The notes beneath the pieces are model-generated. The model did no database searches. It was not told the DNA's origin and saw nothing but the letters and a program-made list of their open reading frames with translations. A DNA stretch of 40,862 nucleotides from assembly GCA_903847335.1 (NCBI GenBank), contig CAINDI010000010.1, forward strand, positions 1-40,862, read 5' to 3'. The translations under genes and the position numbers were made by a program. This DNA comes from an uncultured Verrucomicrobiota bacterium (lineage in GTDB: Bacteria; Verrucomicrobiota; Verrucomicrobiia; Palsa-1439). Shown here one piece after another: positions 1-7,896 of the stretch. Each line of letters begins with the position of its first letter. Within the stretch, counting starts at the first letter, position 1.

Positions 1-803
1 CGTTGACTCAATTCGGTGCCGGCGAAAAATACAAAGGCGAAGAGGGCGGATTGTACGGTGCCGGTAAGAACACGCCACCGGCAGAATTATTTGTAGCCGC
101 AAAAACCGCCACCGGCAAGATTCAACCGCTGGATGCGACTGGTCAGCCGGCGAAAGATGGCCGGGTGGGATTGGTGGCGGTTGGCATGTCGAATACCACG
201 ATGGAATTTTCTCGGTTTATGACGATTGCCAATGCCGATCCAGAAAAATCGCCGGCGGTTGTTCTCGTGGATGGCGCGCAAGCGGGACGCGACGCTCACG
301 CTTGGGTGGAGAATGAAGAGCCGTGGTCGAAGTTGGATGAACGACTTTCGGCTACCGGCATCACGCCCGCTCAAGTGCAGGTGGTTTGGATTAAACAAGC
401 GTTGGCCAGTCCGACCCGGTACGGCGCATTCCCGGCGCACGCCCGGAAATTGCAGACGGCTTTGGAACTTACCATCAATAGGCTGAAAGCCCGGTACCCA
501 AATTTACAGATGGTTTATCTTTCGAGCCGAATCTACGCTGGCTATGCCTCGACAACTTTGAATCCGGAACCGTACGCCTATGAAGGCGCATTCGCTGTCC
601 GGTGGGTCATCCAAAATCAGCCGCCGCCCGGCCCAGTAGTTTTGTGGGGACCGTACCTTTGGAGTGATGGCGCGGCGTGGCGCCGGGATGATTTCCGGGA
701 CGACGGCACACATCCAAGCAAGACCGGCTGCGAAAAAGTCGCCCAGCAACTCCTGTTGTTTTTCAAGACTGACGAATTGGCCAGACTTTGGTTTACAAAA
801 TGA
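1..803 (+). CDS. SGNH/GDSL-type hydrolase, 3' part (5' end outside window)
   Basis: The reading frame is already open at the window edge and ends at TGA 801-803, so the start and any signal peptide lie upstream. About 266 residues are visible. An early VGLVAVGMSNTTMEF segment resembles the oxyanion block of SGNH hydrolases (Gly-x-Ser-Asn). The C-terminal DDGTHPSKTGCEKVA segment matches the Asp-x-x-His catalytic block V. The family comprises esterases and deacetylases acting on carbohydrate esters or lipids; PVC bacteria carry many secreted copies. The substrate cannot be read from the sequence. The next forward gene begins about 45 bases downstream, so co-transcription is possible. I am fairly sure of the fold and unsure of the function. 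Confidence 0.7.
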   Translation, partial: LTQFGAGEKYKGEEGGLYGAGKNTPPAELFVAAKTATGKIQPLDATGQPAKDGRVGLVAVGMSNTTMEFSRFMTIANADPEKSPAVVLVDGAQAGRDAHAWVENEEPWSKLDERLSATGITPAQVQVVWIKQALASPTRYGAFPAHARKLQTALELTINRLKARYPNLQMVYLSSRIYAGYASTTLNPEPYAYEGAFAVRWVIQNQPPPGPVVLWGPYLWSDGAAWRRDDFRDDGTHPSKTGCEKVAQQLLLFFKTDELARLWFTK

Positions 804-846
804 GTTAGTTGCATGACAGGTAAAAGCGGTTACAGTGCTTTATCCC

Positions 847-1683
847 ATGAAGAACCTCCTCAATCAGTTAATTCAGCTTCAAGAACTCAATTTCGCCAAG
901 GAAGAACAGCAGGCAGCGACCACGAAAATGCCGTTGGCGCAATTAGAAAAATCTATCGCCAAACTCCGCGCACAATTACCGACTGAAACCGCCGACCGTT
1001 ATGACCGACTTTTACAGCGCAATTCCCTCGCCGTCGTTCCCCTCGCCCGCGGAAATTGTTCGCGCTGCGGTCTCGCCGTACCAGCGGCGGTCGTCAATGC
1101 GGTGAAAGCCGGCGAGCAGCTTCAATATTGTCCGCATTGCGGCCGGTTTCTTTTCTTGCCGGAGTCAGTCGGTCGCCAGCCAAAGAAAAAAATTGATTCC
1201 GATGCACCGGTGCCGGTGGGAATCGCACGGTTCTCCTCGGCGAGTTTAATGTTGCCACGCTTGGCGGCCACATCCCGTGAAGAAGTGATTGGCGAGCTAA
1301 CAAAATTGCTGAGCGATGGCGGCTTTATCGAAGATGCTGCCACAATGGCGGAACTGGCTTTGCGCCGGGAAGCGATTGTGAGTACCGGTGTCGAACACGG
1401 CTTGGCATTTCCCCATGTTCGCGATGTCGAAGGCGGCGGCTTGACACTGGCGCTCGGAATGAAACCCAAAGGTCTTGATTTCGGCGCGCCCGCGGATCAC
1501 CTCAGTAAAATTTTCTTTTTCATCGTCATTCCCACTCCGGCCACAGCGTTCTATTTACGACTGCTGGCCGGTTTAGTGCGCACCTTTGAATCCGCCGAAG
1601 CGCGCAATGCGCTCCTCGAATGTGAAAAGCCGGAACAAATGTGGAAGACGCTGACCAAGCTCACGCGCGAAACCATTCCGTAG
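847..1683 (+). CDS. Zinc-ribbon protein fused to a PTS EIIA type-2 domain
   Basis: A 278-residue protein if the ATG at 847 is used. An in-frame GTG at 835 would add four residues, and neither has a good Shine-Dalgarno sequence. Residues 1-60 are polar and helical (probable coiled coil). Residues 71-98 hold a C4 zinc ribbon with two Cys-x-x-Cys pairs (C71/C74 and C95/C98), similar to the DUF164-type C4 zinc ribbon. From about 125 to the end it matches the PTS EIIA fructose/nitrogen type, and the phosphorylatable His lies in GLAFPHVRD (His190). EIIA(Ntr)-like domains usually act as phospho-sensors rather than sugar carriers. With no EIIB, EIIC or HPr gene nearby, a regulatory role is more likely than transport. 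The partner is unknown. It ends 16 bases before the convergent gene at 1700. Confidence 0.75.
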   Translation: MKNLLNQLIQLQELNFAKEEQQAATTKMPLAQLEKSIAKLRAQLPTETADRYDRLLQRNSLAVVPLARGNCSRCGLAVPAAVVNAVKAGEQLQYCPHCGRFLFLPESVGRQPKKKIDSDAPVPVGIARFSSASLMLPRLAATSREEVIGELTKLLSDGGFIEDAATMAELALRREAIVSTGVEHGLAFPHVRDVEGGGLTLALGMKPKGLDFGAPADHLSKIFFFIVIPTPATAFYLRLLAGLVRTFESAEARNALLECEKPEQMWKTLTKLTRETIP

Positions 1684-1699
1684 TTGGCCGCTGAACCGA

Positions 1700-2896
1700 T
1701 TACGGATATTGCCGGGCTTGCAGAATTTCGAGCGCGAGCAAGCTGTAGCTCGTCACCAAAACCGGATCGTTTTCCCACCAGCGATTGTTGTCGTTAATCC
1801 AAAATCCGTCGCTTTTCTGAAGACTGACAAGTTTATTCATCAACTCATATCGCCAGTCGTGCACCTTACCGGTGGCATCGGTGAACGTGTCGTTTCCGAA
1901 AACGGTCAAGGCCTTCGCGACAGTGTGGTAGTAGTAAAATAGTCCTTGCTTGCCGAGACCGGGGTTTTCTTCCAGCGAATAATTTTTCTGGAGCCAATGC
2001 AATGCCGCCACGACGCGCGGATCGTCTTTCTGCAATTCAGCATAGAGGTAACTTTTCAACCCGGCGTAAGTCATGCTCGCATAACTTCGCAACGGAGTTT
2101 TCTCATTCACCGGTTGACCATCGTTAGCAAAACTAAGCGCCGGTAAGCCTTTCGCCGGATCGCCCGGCATATAGATGAATCCGCCACGATCTTCCGGCAG
2201 CGCAACCTTGACCCACGCTTGGTCATTTTTCTCCGGCAAGTTCTGACAGCGTTGGAGAAATTGCGCCGCCTTCTCCCAATGCAGCTTCGACGTCGGTCGC
2301 GGCTTAAACGAACCATCCTCCGCCGTCGGCTTATCCAGCGCCTCCGTCAAGCGCAACGCCTCCAGCGACCATTGCATATTCGACATATCCGGCCGCTCGC
2401 GTTTGCCGTAGCCAATCCCGCCGTAGCTGGCATCGTTCGTCGTGAATCCGGTTCGCTCGTCAAACTGCGAGTTCAGCAAAAACTTCCGGCCATTGCGAAT
2501 GATGTCCGCGTATTCTGATTTACCGGAGGCCAGCAACGCCATCGCACAAATCGCGGTGGAATAATTCGGATATTTATCTTTGTCATCACCGGCAAAAATC
2601 GACCCATTGGTGCGAACATTACTGAGAATAAATTGCACCGCCTTGCCGGCGGCAGTTTGTTCCTCGACCGTCAGCGCGCGACCCGACCGGTAAATCGCCG
2701 TGACCGCCAACGCCGTAATCGCCGGATGATGCCGCCACGAACCATCCGCTTCCTGTTGTTTTACCAACCACGTCAGCCCACGCTGTTGAGCGGTGCTGAC
2801 CTCGTTCAAGAACGAGATTTCACGGCTAGGCAACGCCGGCCCAGCAAAAGTGGTCACGGCAAAACCGGCGGCGAGCAAAGCAATGATGATTTTCAT
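1700..2896 (-). CDS. Secreted prenyltransferase/squalene-oxidase-repeat protein
   Basis: A 398-residue protein using the ATG at 2896, which puts a clean signal peptide (MKIIIALLAAGFAVTTFAGP) at the N-terminus. The longer frame to 2929 would bury that signal. The mature part has repeated alpha-alpha toroid units such as QQEADGSWRHHPAITALAV and KSDGFWINDNNRWW, and the SYGGIGYGKRERPDMSN segment common in planctomycete and verrucomicrobial members of this family. I do not see the full DxDD or QW set expected of a real squalene-hopene cyclase, so it is probably a non-terpenoid periplasmic or secreted toroid protein of unknown role. There is no clear Shine-Dalgarno. It converges with the EIIA gene and diverges from the small open frame at 2992. 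Confidence 0.75.
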   Translation of the reverse strand: MKIIIALLAAGFAVTTFAGPALPSREISFLNEVSTAQQRGLTWLVKQQEADGSWRHHPAITALAVTAIYRSGRALTVEEQTAAGKAVQFILSNVRTNGSIFAGDDKDKYPNYSTAICAMALLASGKSEYADIIRNGRKFLLNSQFDERTGFTTNDASYGGIGYGKRERPDMSNMQWSLEALRLTEALDKPTAEDGSFKPRPTSKLHWEKAAQFLQRCQNLPEKNDQAWVKVALPEDRGGFIYMPGDPAKGLPALSFANDGQPVNEKTPLRSYASMTYAGLKSYLYAELQKDDPRVVAALHWLQKNYSLEENPGLGKQGLFYYYHTVAKALTVFGNDTFTDATGKVHDWRYELMNKLVSLQKSDGFWINDNNRWWENDPVLVTSYSLLALEILQARQYP

Positions 2897-2991
2897 AATG
2901 TGTCTTAGTTGCACCGGAATTCCGATCACGTCAACCGCAAATTACTCGCAAGCTTGCAGACTGCCGGTAACTTGCTAATACTTCCCGCATC

Positions 2992-3168
2992 ATGCCACTC
3001 CAAGTTGAAGACTTTCAGGAAGAGATTGATCGCGCGACTCGCAATTACGAAAAGTTCGTAATTTGCATCGATAAAATCCCGGAGGATTTTTTGCGCAGCC
3101 TGCAATCGCTACTAAAAAAAGCCATACCGCCTATGAAGATCGCGGGCCTGGCCTCCGGCACGGATTAG
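2992..3168 (+). CDS. Possible small protein, 58 residues, unknown function
   Basis: An ATG at 2992 opens a 58-codon frame to TAG 3166-3168. The product begins MPLQVEDFQEEIDRATRNYE and ends KIAGLASGTD. It is mixed-charge, with a likely amphipathic helix followed by EDFLRSLQSLLKK, and has no signal peptide or membrane segment. It fills most of the gap between the toroid protein and the MFS gene, and no longer gene overlaps it. A weak promoter-like pair lies just upstream (TTGCAG, 16 bases, TAATAC) but there is no Shine-Dalgarno. I do not recognise the family. It could be chance coding in an intergenic region. Confidence 0.4.
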   Translation: MPLQVEDFQEEIDRATRNYEKFVICIDKIPEDFLRSLQSLLKKAIPPMKIAGLASGTD

Positions 3169-3283
3169 CACTCGACCAGCATGTCACCATCATGCTCAGC
3201 CAAACCGACACGGACCGGCCACTCTGCGGTATCTACTTTAATCTCCATTCTCCATACCGTCGGCCAGCCGCAACCAAGTCCAG

Positions 3284-4495
3284 CTAATCGGTTTTGCGGC
3301 GCAACATTACCAGCAGCAGAATTGCCGCGACGCCGGTACTCATCCCGAGCCAGAGCAAGACCGTCGGCGCCGGTGTCCGCTTGAAAAAGCTCGTGCCGAA
3401 TTGCAACCAGAACGCCACCACCATCGTCAGCGAAGTCAGCATCCCGCGCGCCGCAAACACCGCGCCGCGCCGGACATCCTCGACTTGCGCTTGCAATTTC
3501 GCGTCGATGTAAATCAACACCGTTGCCGATACCGCACCGAGCACCACCACCACCAGCGACGCCAACCAAATATTTGTCGTCAAGCCCAACCCAATCAATG
3601 CGCCAGCCGCCAGCACCAATTGAAAAAACGGCACCCAATTCGAATGCGCCCACGCCTTGCCGCGACCGAGTAAGCCAATTCCAATTCCAGCGCCGACACC
3701 GGCGGCTGCCGCCAAGTAACCAACGCCGGCCGTTCGCAAGTGCAGCGTTTCCAGCGCATAACCGACAAACACCACCATCAACACACCGAGGAGAAATGCG
3801 AAAAATGCATTCAGCAGCACCAACGGTAACGCCGTCGGATGTTCCCACAGATAAGCGCAGCCGGTTAAAAATTCGCTGTGCCCCGGTTTGGAACTACCGG
3901 TGGTGGCGTGCGGCGGCATCTGAATCGTCCAGAGAATTCCAAAGCTCACCAGAAAACTGGCTCCGCTCATCACAATTGCCGTCGCCACGCCAAACCGTTC
4001 CGCCACGAAACCGCCGAGCGCCGCGCCGCCCACCGTCGCAATCGCCATGCTCGTGGTAAAAATCGAGTTCGCCTGCATTAACTTACCGGCCTCCACGAGA
4101 TTCGGCAGAAACGCCACTCGCGCCGGCAAATAAAATGTCGCGATTACGCCAATCACGCCGACCAGCAAATACACTCGGAACAAATCGCGTTCCTCCACCC
4201 GACCGGTGAGCAACGGCAACAACCACGCCACAATCGCCACCGCCACTACCGTTCGCAACGCATCGCTCACCAGCAACACGCTCCGGCGTTGCCACCGGTC
4301 GAGATACGCCATCACCACCGGCCCCAGCAGCAATCCCGGCAACGCCACCGCAAACGAAAATTTCGCCGTCTCCACCCGCACGTCGTAGCCGTGGACACGA
4401 AACAATTCGATTAAACCCATCTGCAAAAACGAGCCACCGACCGTCAGCACAATTTGCGAGAGCCAGAACCGGCGAAAGTTATGATTCTTCAGCAT
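3284..4495 (-). CDS. MFS-family transporter
   Basis: A 403-residue membrane protein starting MLKNHNFRRFWLSQIVLTVGGSFLQ. The ATG at 4495 gives the typical MFS opening (short basic N-terminus, Arg-Phe-Trp) and overlaps the upstream pseudouridine synthase stop by seven bases (ATGCTGA), indicating translational coupling. A start at 4549 would add 18 residues inside the preceding gene and is less likely. About 12 hydrophobic segments are visible. The cytoplasmic loop after TM2, with DRWQRRSVLLVSDALR, is the MFS motif A region. The organisation resembles the MFS_3/EntS-like drug or siderophore exporter group. The substrate cannot be inferred. Confidence 0.8.
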   Translation of the reverse strand: MLKNHNFRRFWLSQIVLTVGGSFLQMGLIELFRVHGYDVRVETAKFSFAVALPGLLLGPVVMAYLDRWQRRSVLLVSDALRTVVAVAIVAWLLPLLTGRVEERDLFRVYLLVGVIGVIATFYLPARVAFLPNLVEAGKLMQANSIFTTSMAIATVGGAALGGFVAERFGVATAIVMSGASFLVSFGILWTIQMPPHATTGSSKPGHSEFLTGCAYLWEHPTALPLVLLNAFFAFLLGVLMVVFVGYALETLHLRTAGVGYLAAAAGVGAGIGIGLLGRGKAWAHSNWVPFFQLVLAAGALIGLGLTTNIWLASLVVVVLGAVSATVLIYIDAKLQAQVEDVRRGAVFAARGMLTSLTMVVAFWLQFGTSFFKRTPAPTVLLWLGMSTGVAAILLLVMLRRKTD

Positions 4496-5205
4496 CGCGA
4501 TTTTTCCTCGATAAACTGCTCCATGTCCGCCGGTAACTCCGCTCGACAAGTCACCGGCAACTGCGTATCCGGATGCCGGAACGTCACCGCGCTGGCATGT
4601 AACGCATGCCGGGACAGCAGCAATTTTTCAAGCATCGCCTCAGTTACACCGTGTTCGATAAATTCGAGATAGAGCCGCTCGTCTGGTCCGTAAATTTTGT
4701 CGCCGACAATCGGGTAACCCAGCCACGCCATGTGAACACGGAGTTGATGGGCTCGCCCGGTCTTCGGTCGCAAACCGACCACCGTGAAGCCGGTCATTTT
4801 TTTCTCAATCGAAAATTCTGTCACACTCGGCTTACCGGCGGCGTCGATGACGCGCTTGGTATAAACCGGGCCGCCACCGGTCACGCCGATCGGTTGGTCA
4901 ATCGTACCGGTAACCTGCGCAAGTTCGCCCCAGCAAATGGCCCGGTATTCTTTTTGAATTTCGCGCCGGAGCACTTGCTTCCCAAGATTCTTACCAGCAC
5001 GTTCGTTCTTGGCGACAATCACAATGCCACTGGTTTCGCGGTCGAGCCGGTTGATGAGGCGCGGAGTTTCGATACCGTATTCCCGAAGCAACTCCGCCAG
5101 AGAAGTCTGCTCCGGTCGCGAAGCCGAATGACAAACCAAGCCCCCCGGTTTGTCCACCACAAGTACATCGTCATCTTCGAGAAGAATAATCAATGGATGT
5201 GACAA
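4489..5205 (-). CDS. RluA-family pseudouridine synthase
   Basis: Isomerises uridine to pseudouridine in rRNA or tRNA. The catalytic motif is INRLDRETSGIVIVAKN, with the conserved Arg-Leu-Asp and catalytic Asp. It is preceded by DDDVLVVDKPGGLVCH and followed by LRPKTGRAHQLRVHMAWLG, all diagnostic of the RluA/RluC/RluD family. No N-terminal S4 domain is seen, so it belongs to the short form of about 240 residues. No ATG is available. TTG at 5205 gives MSHPLIILLEDDD and starts eight bases after the prepilin stop, whereas TTG at 5235 would overlap the prepilin gene. The target nucleotide cannot be assigned. It overlaps the MFS gene by seven bases. Confidence 0.85.
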   Translation of the reverse strand: MSHPLIILLEDDDVLVVDKPGGLVCHSASRPEQTSLAELLREYGIETPRLINRLDRETSGIVIVAKNERAGKNLGKQVLRREIQKEYRAICWGELAQVTGTIDQPIGVTGGGPVYTKRVIDAAGKPSVTEFSIEKKMTGFTVVGLRPKTGRAHQLRVHMAWLGYPIVGDKIYGPDERLYLEFIEHGVTEAMLEKLLLSRHALHASAVTFRHPDTQLPVTCRAELPADMEQFIEEKSRC

Positions 5206-5213
5206 CGTGAAGA

Positions 5214-5819
5214 CTAAGGGCAACAAGTAGTACAAGTCGGAGGAAACATAGTGCTTACTGTCTTAGCTACCCATGCCACGTGAAAATCCATAAATAGGTA
5301 GTTACAGCTATAAGCTGGCGTGGTCACATGCGCTGATATGACAGAGTTGGAGTCTGCAAATGTCGAAGCTGCAGACCCACCAATGACACCAGAATTTAAA
5401 ACTTCCGTGCAGAGCGCAGTCAAGGAATTCGTCAAATAAATACAGGAGATCCTCGAACCGGCAATCCAATAAGTACCTGCACTTCCGCCGGAGCCAGTGC
5501 CGATGGCATAAGTGCGGCTACCGGCAGAGCGACGATCATCGGGACAGAGAAAAACACCGGCCGTAATATAGTTATTCGTAACCAATTGAGCATCCCAATA
5601 AACACTGTTCGTGGTCACATTTGGCAGATAGTTATTATTGTCGGCGGCAAAGGCGAGCATCCCTACTCCAACTTGCCGCAAATTGCTGGCACAGGCAATG
5701 CGGCGACCTTTTTCTTTGGCTGAACTTAGCGCCGGCAACAATAAGCCAGCTAAGGCGGCGATGATCGTGATGACGACCAGTAATTCAATCAGCGTAAAAC
5801 CAAGCCGGCGACGTTTCAT
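5214..5819 (-). CDS. Type II secretion/type IV pilin-like prepilin (PVC type)
   Basis: A 201-residue protein with a class III signal, [19 protein letters not shown]. The G/F junction would be cut and methylated by prepilin peptidase, and Glu is at position 5 of the mature protein. The following [25 protein letters not shown] is characteristic of the very numerous Verrucomicrobia/Planctomycetes/Lentisphaerae pseudopilins. The C-terminal [11 protein letters not shown] is a variant of the family's end motif, normally ADGHVxW, with Asp-Phe-His in place of Asp-Gly-His. ATG 5819 is chosen because it places the basic residues immediately before the hydrophobic helix. AAGGA lies 12 bases upstream. 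A good promoter candidate is at 5856-5884. These proteins often stand alone, and their role in secretion or surface display is not established. Confidence 0.85.
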   Translation of the reverse strand: MKRRRLGFTLIELLVVITIIAALAGLLLPALSSAKEKGRRIACASNLRQVGVGMLAFAADNNNYLPNVTTNSVYWDAQLVTNNYITAGVFLCPDDRRSAGSRTYAIGTGSGGSAGTYWIAGSRISCIYLTNSLTALCTEVLNSGVIGGSAASTFADSNSVISAHVTTPAYSCNYLFMDFHVAWVAKTVSTMFPPTCTTCCP

Positions 5820-5855
5820 AAATACACCCAATCCTTCGCGTAAAAGTTCAAATCA

Positions 5856-5884
5856 GGGATACACCGGCCATCACTGCGTGTCAA
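5856..5884 (-). promoter_or_regulatory. Sigma70-type promoter candidate for the prepilin gene
   Basis: Read on the reverse strand, a perfect TTGACA (5884-5879) is followed after exactly 17 bases by TATCCC (5861-5856), about 37 bases before the prepilin ATG. The -35 box is exact and the -10 box matches only three of six positions. Position and spacing support it, but there is no transcript evidence. Confidence 0.45.
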
Positions 5885-5941
5885 CCGCGTTTCTCAGCGC
5901 TGTGTTGAGAATCACCACGCAGTCATGCTACAAGAATAGTG

Positions 5942-6802
5942 ATGCGGTCGCTTCTAAAATACTTCGAGTTTGTGCGGTTCTCACACACGGTGTTTGCGTT
6001 GCCGTTTGCGCTGGCCAGCATGGTAGTGGCGTGCCGGGAAACGCACGGCTGGCCGGGTTGGCCCCGGCTACTTTTAATTTTGGCAGCAATGGTTTGCGCA
6101 CGAACCGCCGCCATGGGCTTCAACCGAATTGTGGATCGGAAATTTGATGCCCAGAATCCACGGACAACGGGTCGGCATTTGCCGGCCGGTAAAATTTCAC
6201 TCGCCGGAGCTTGGAGTTTAGTCCTACTGGCCGCCGGAGGATTGGTTGGCGTGAGCTGGTTCATCAATCCAATCTGCTTTTATCTGTCACCGGTGGCACT
6301 GGTAATTATCTGTTTCTATTCACTGACAAAACGGTTTACGGACTTCACTCATTTCTTTCTTGGCCTAGCGTTGGCTGCCGCGCCGGTCGGAGCATGGTTG
6401 GCAGTAAACGGAAAAATCGCTTGGCCACCGGTGGTGTTAGCGGTAGCGGTAATTTTTTGGCTAGCGGGGTTCGATATCATTTATGCGACGCAGGATTTTT
6501 CAGTGGATAAGGCGACCGGCTTGCGTTCGTTACCGGTGCGATGGGGCATTACCGGTAGCCTACAGTTCGCCCGTTGGGCGCATCTGATAATGTGGCTAAC
6601 GCTCGGCGGATTCGGTTTGATTTCGAGATTGCGCGGTGCATATTTCACGGGATTGGTCATGATCGCAGCGGGTTTAATATACGAACACCGACTCGCGCGA
6701 CGCGGCGACCCGGTCAGCGTGAATATGGCGGCGTTGCGAGTTAATGGCGTGATCAGTGTGATATTTTTGGTGGCCGTAGTAGTGGATGTAATTTGGCAAT
6801 GA
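5942..6802 (+). CDS. mqnP: UbiA-type prenyltransferase for menaquinone (MqnP)
   Basis: An integral membrane protein of about 286 residues. The first Mg2+/prenyl-diphosphate motif is NRIVDRKFD (residues 61-69), and the second Asp-rich motif lies in YATQDFSVDKATGLRS. Both are typical of UbiA-superfamily aromatic prenyltransferases. About eight hydrophobic helices are visible. Its stop overlaps the start of mqnE (ATGA), and mqnA follows. This makes it the prenylation step of the futalosine route (MqnP) rather than ubiquinone-type UbiA or heme O synthase. The ATG at 5942 is preferred over the adjacent GTG at 5939. The family is certain, and the specific role rests on context. Confidence 0.8.
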   Translation: MRSLLKYFEFVRFSHTVFALPFALASMVVACRETHGWPGWPRLLLILAAMVCARTAAMGFNRIVDRKFDAQNPRTTGRHLPAGKISLAGAWSLVLLAAGGLVGVSWFINPICFYLSPVALVIICFYSLTKRFTDFTHFFLGLALAAAPVGAWLAVNGKIAWPPVVLAVAVIFWLAGFDIIYATQDFSVDKATGLRSLPVRWGITGSLQFARWAHLIMWLTLGGFGLISRLRGAYFTGLVMIAAGLIYEHRLARRGDPVSVNMAALRVNGVISVIFLVAVVVDVIWQ

Positions 6803-7896
6803 ATAAATTATTTGAGCGCTCCGAACTACGCGATATTTACGAGAAAGTGGAAGCTGGCCGGCGGATTGATGAAGCCGAGTGCCGGCGGTTGTTTGCGTCG
6901 AATGACTTGGCGACAATTGGTGCGATGGCGAATCTGGTACGCGAACGGAAGAATGCGAACCGAGCGTATTACATTCTCAACCGGCACATCAACTATTCTA
7001 ATCTTTGCATCCTCGATTGCGATTTCTGCGCGTTTTACCGCCGGCGGCGCGATGCCGGTGCCTACGAATACAATCTGATCGAAATGCTTACGAAAGCGCG
7101 CGAGGCACTTCAACTCGGCATCACGGAACTGCATATCGTCGGTGGTCTGCATCCGTCATTCAAGTGGGAATACTACGTCGAGATGCTACGCGAGTTAAAA
7201 AAACTCGATTCCCGGTTGCATCTGAAAGCATTCACTGCCATCGAAATCAAACATCTCGCGTGGGTTGGCAAGCGCAGCATACCGGAGACGTTGGCGGCAT
7301 TGCGGGAAGCTGGGCTGGGTTCGCTCACCGGCGGTGGCGCGGAAATTTTTGATCCAAGCGTTCGCAAAATTATCTGTCACGCAAAAGAATCCGCGGAGGA
7401 ATGGCTGGAAGTCCACCGGATATGGCATCAGATGGGCGGGCATTCGACTTGCACGATGTTAATTGGTCACGTCGAAAAACCGGAACATCGCGTCGATCAT
7501 CTCCGTCAATTGCGCGCTTTGCAGGATGAGACCGGTGGATTCACCGCCTTTGTGACGTTGGCATTTCATCCGGAAAATACAAAGCTGGCGCACCTACCAG
7601 GACCCAGTGGCTACGACCTGCTCAAAACCTTGGCTATTGCGCGGATTTACCTCGATAATCTTGACCACATCAAAGCGTATTGGGTTTTGATGGGCATGAA
7701 ACTCGCACAAGTTTCATTGAGCTACGGCGTGGACGATCTCGACGGCACGATTATCGAAGAAAAAATTTATCACATGGCCGGCGCGCAAACTCCGCAGCAA
7801 ATGGCGCAACCGGAATTGGTACGCGCCATCCGCGAAGCCGGCCGGGAACCGGTGCAACGTGATTCACTTTATCAGCCGGTCGGAGTCGCGAAATGA
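6799..7896 (+). CDS. mqnE: Aminofutalosine synthase MqnE (radical SAM)
   Basis: Catalyses the radical addition joining 3-[(1-carboxyvinyl)oxy]benzoate to adenosine from SAM, giving 6-amino-6-deoxyfutalosine in the futalosine menaquinone pathway. The [4Fe-4S] radical SAM motif Cys-x3-Cys-x2-Cys is at C70, C74 and C77 (CILDCDFCAFY). HIVGGLHPSFKWEYY and CTMLIGHVEKPEHR favour MqnE over the paralogous cyclase MqnC. ATG 6799 overlaps the mqnP stop (ATGA), and its own stop overlaps mqnA's ATG. A TTG two codons upstream at 6793 is the only alternative start nearby. About 365 residues, the usual family length. Confidence 0.9.
   Translation: MNKLFERSELRDIYEKVEAGRRIDEAECRRLFASNDLATIGAMANLVRERKNANRAYYILNRHINYSNLCILDCDFCAFYRRRRDAGAYEYNLIEMLTKAREALQLGITELHIVGGLHPSFKWEYYVEMLRELKKLDSRLHLKAFTAIEIKHLAWVGKRSIPETLAALREAGLGSLTGGGAEIFDPSVRKIICHAKESAEEWLEVHRIWHQMGGHSTCTMLIGHVEKPEHRVDHLRQLRALQDETGGFTAFVTLAFHPENTKLAHLPGPSGYDLLKTLAIARIYLDNLDHIKAYWVLMGMKLAQVSLSYGVDDLDGTIIEEKIYHMAGAQTPQQMAQPELVRAIREAGREPVQRDSLYQPVGVAK

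Noticed and set aside
1700-2896. Assignment as squalene-hopene cyclase
   Set aside because: The toroid repeats fit, but the catalytic DxDD motif and regular QW repeats are not seen, and a signal peptide is present.
3165-3248. 27-codon reverse frame (MEIKVDTAEW...) downstream of the MFS gene
   Set aside because: Very short, with a GGAG only one base from its ATG. It could be real but cannot be supported.
6799-7896. Assignment as the futalosine cyclase MqnC
   Set aside because: The CTMLIGHVE and GGLHPSFKWEYY segments and pairing with mqnA fit MqnE better.
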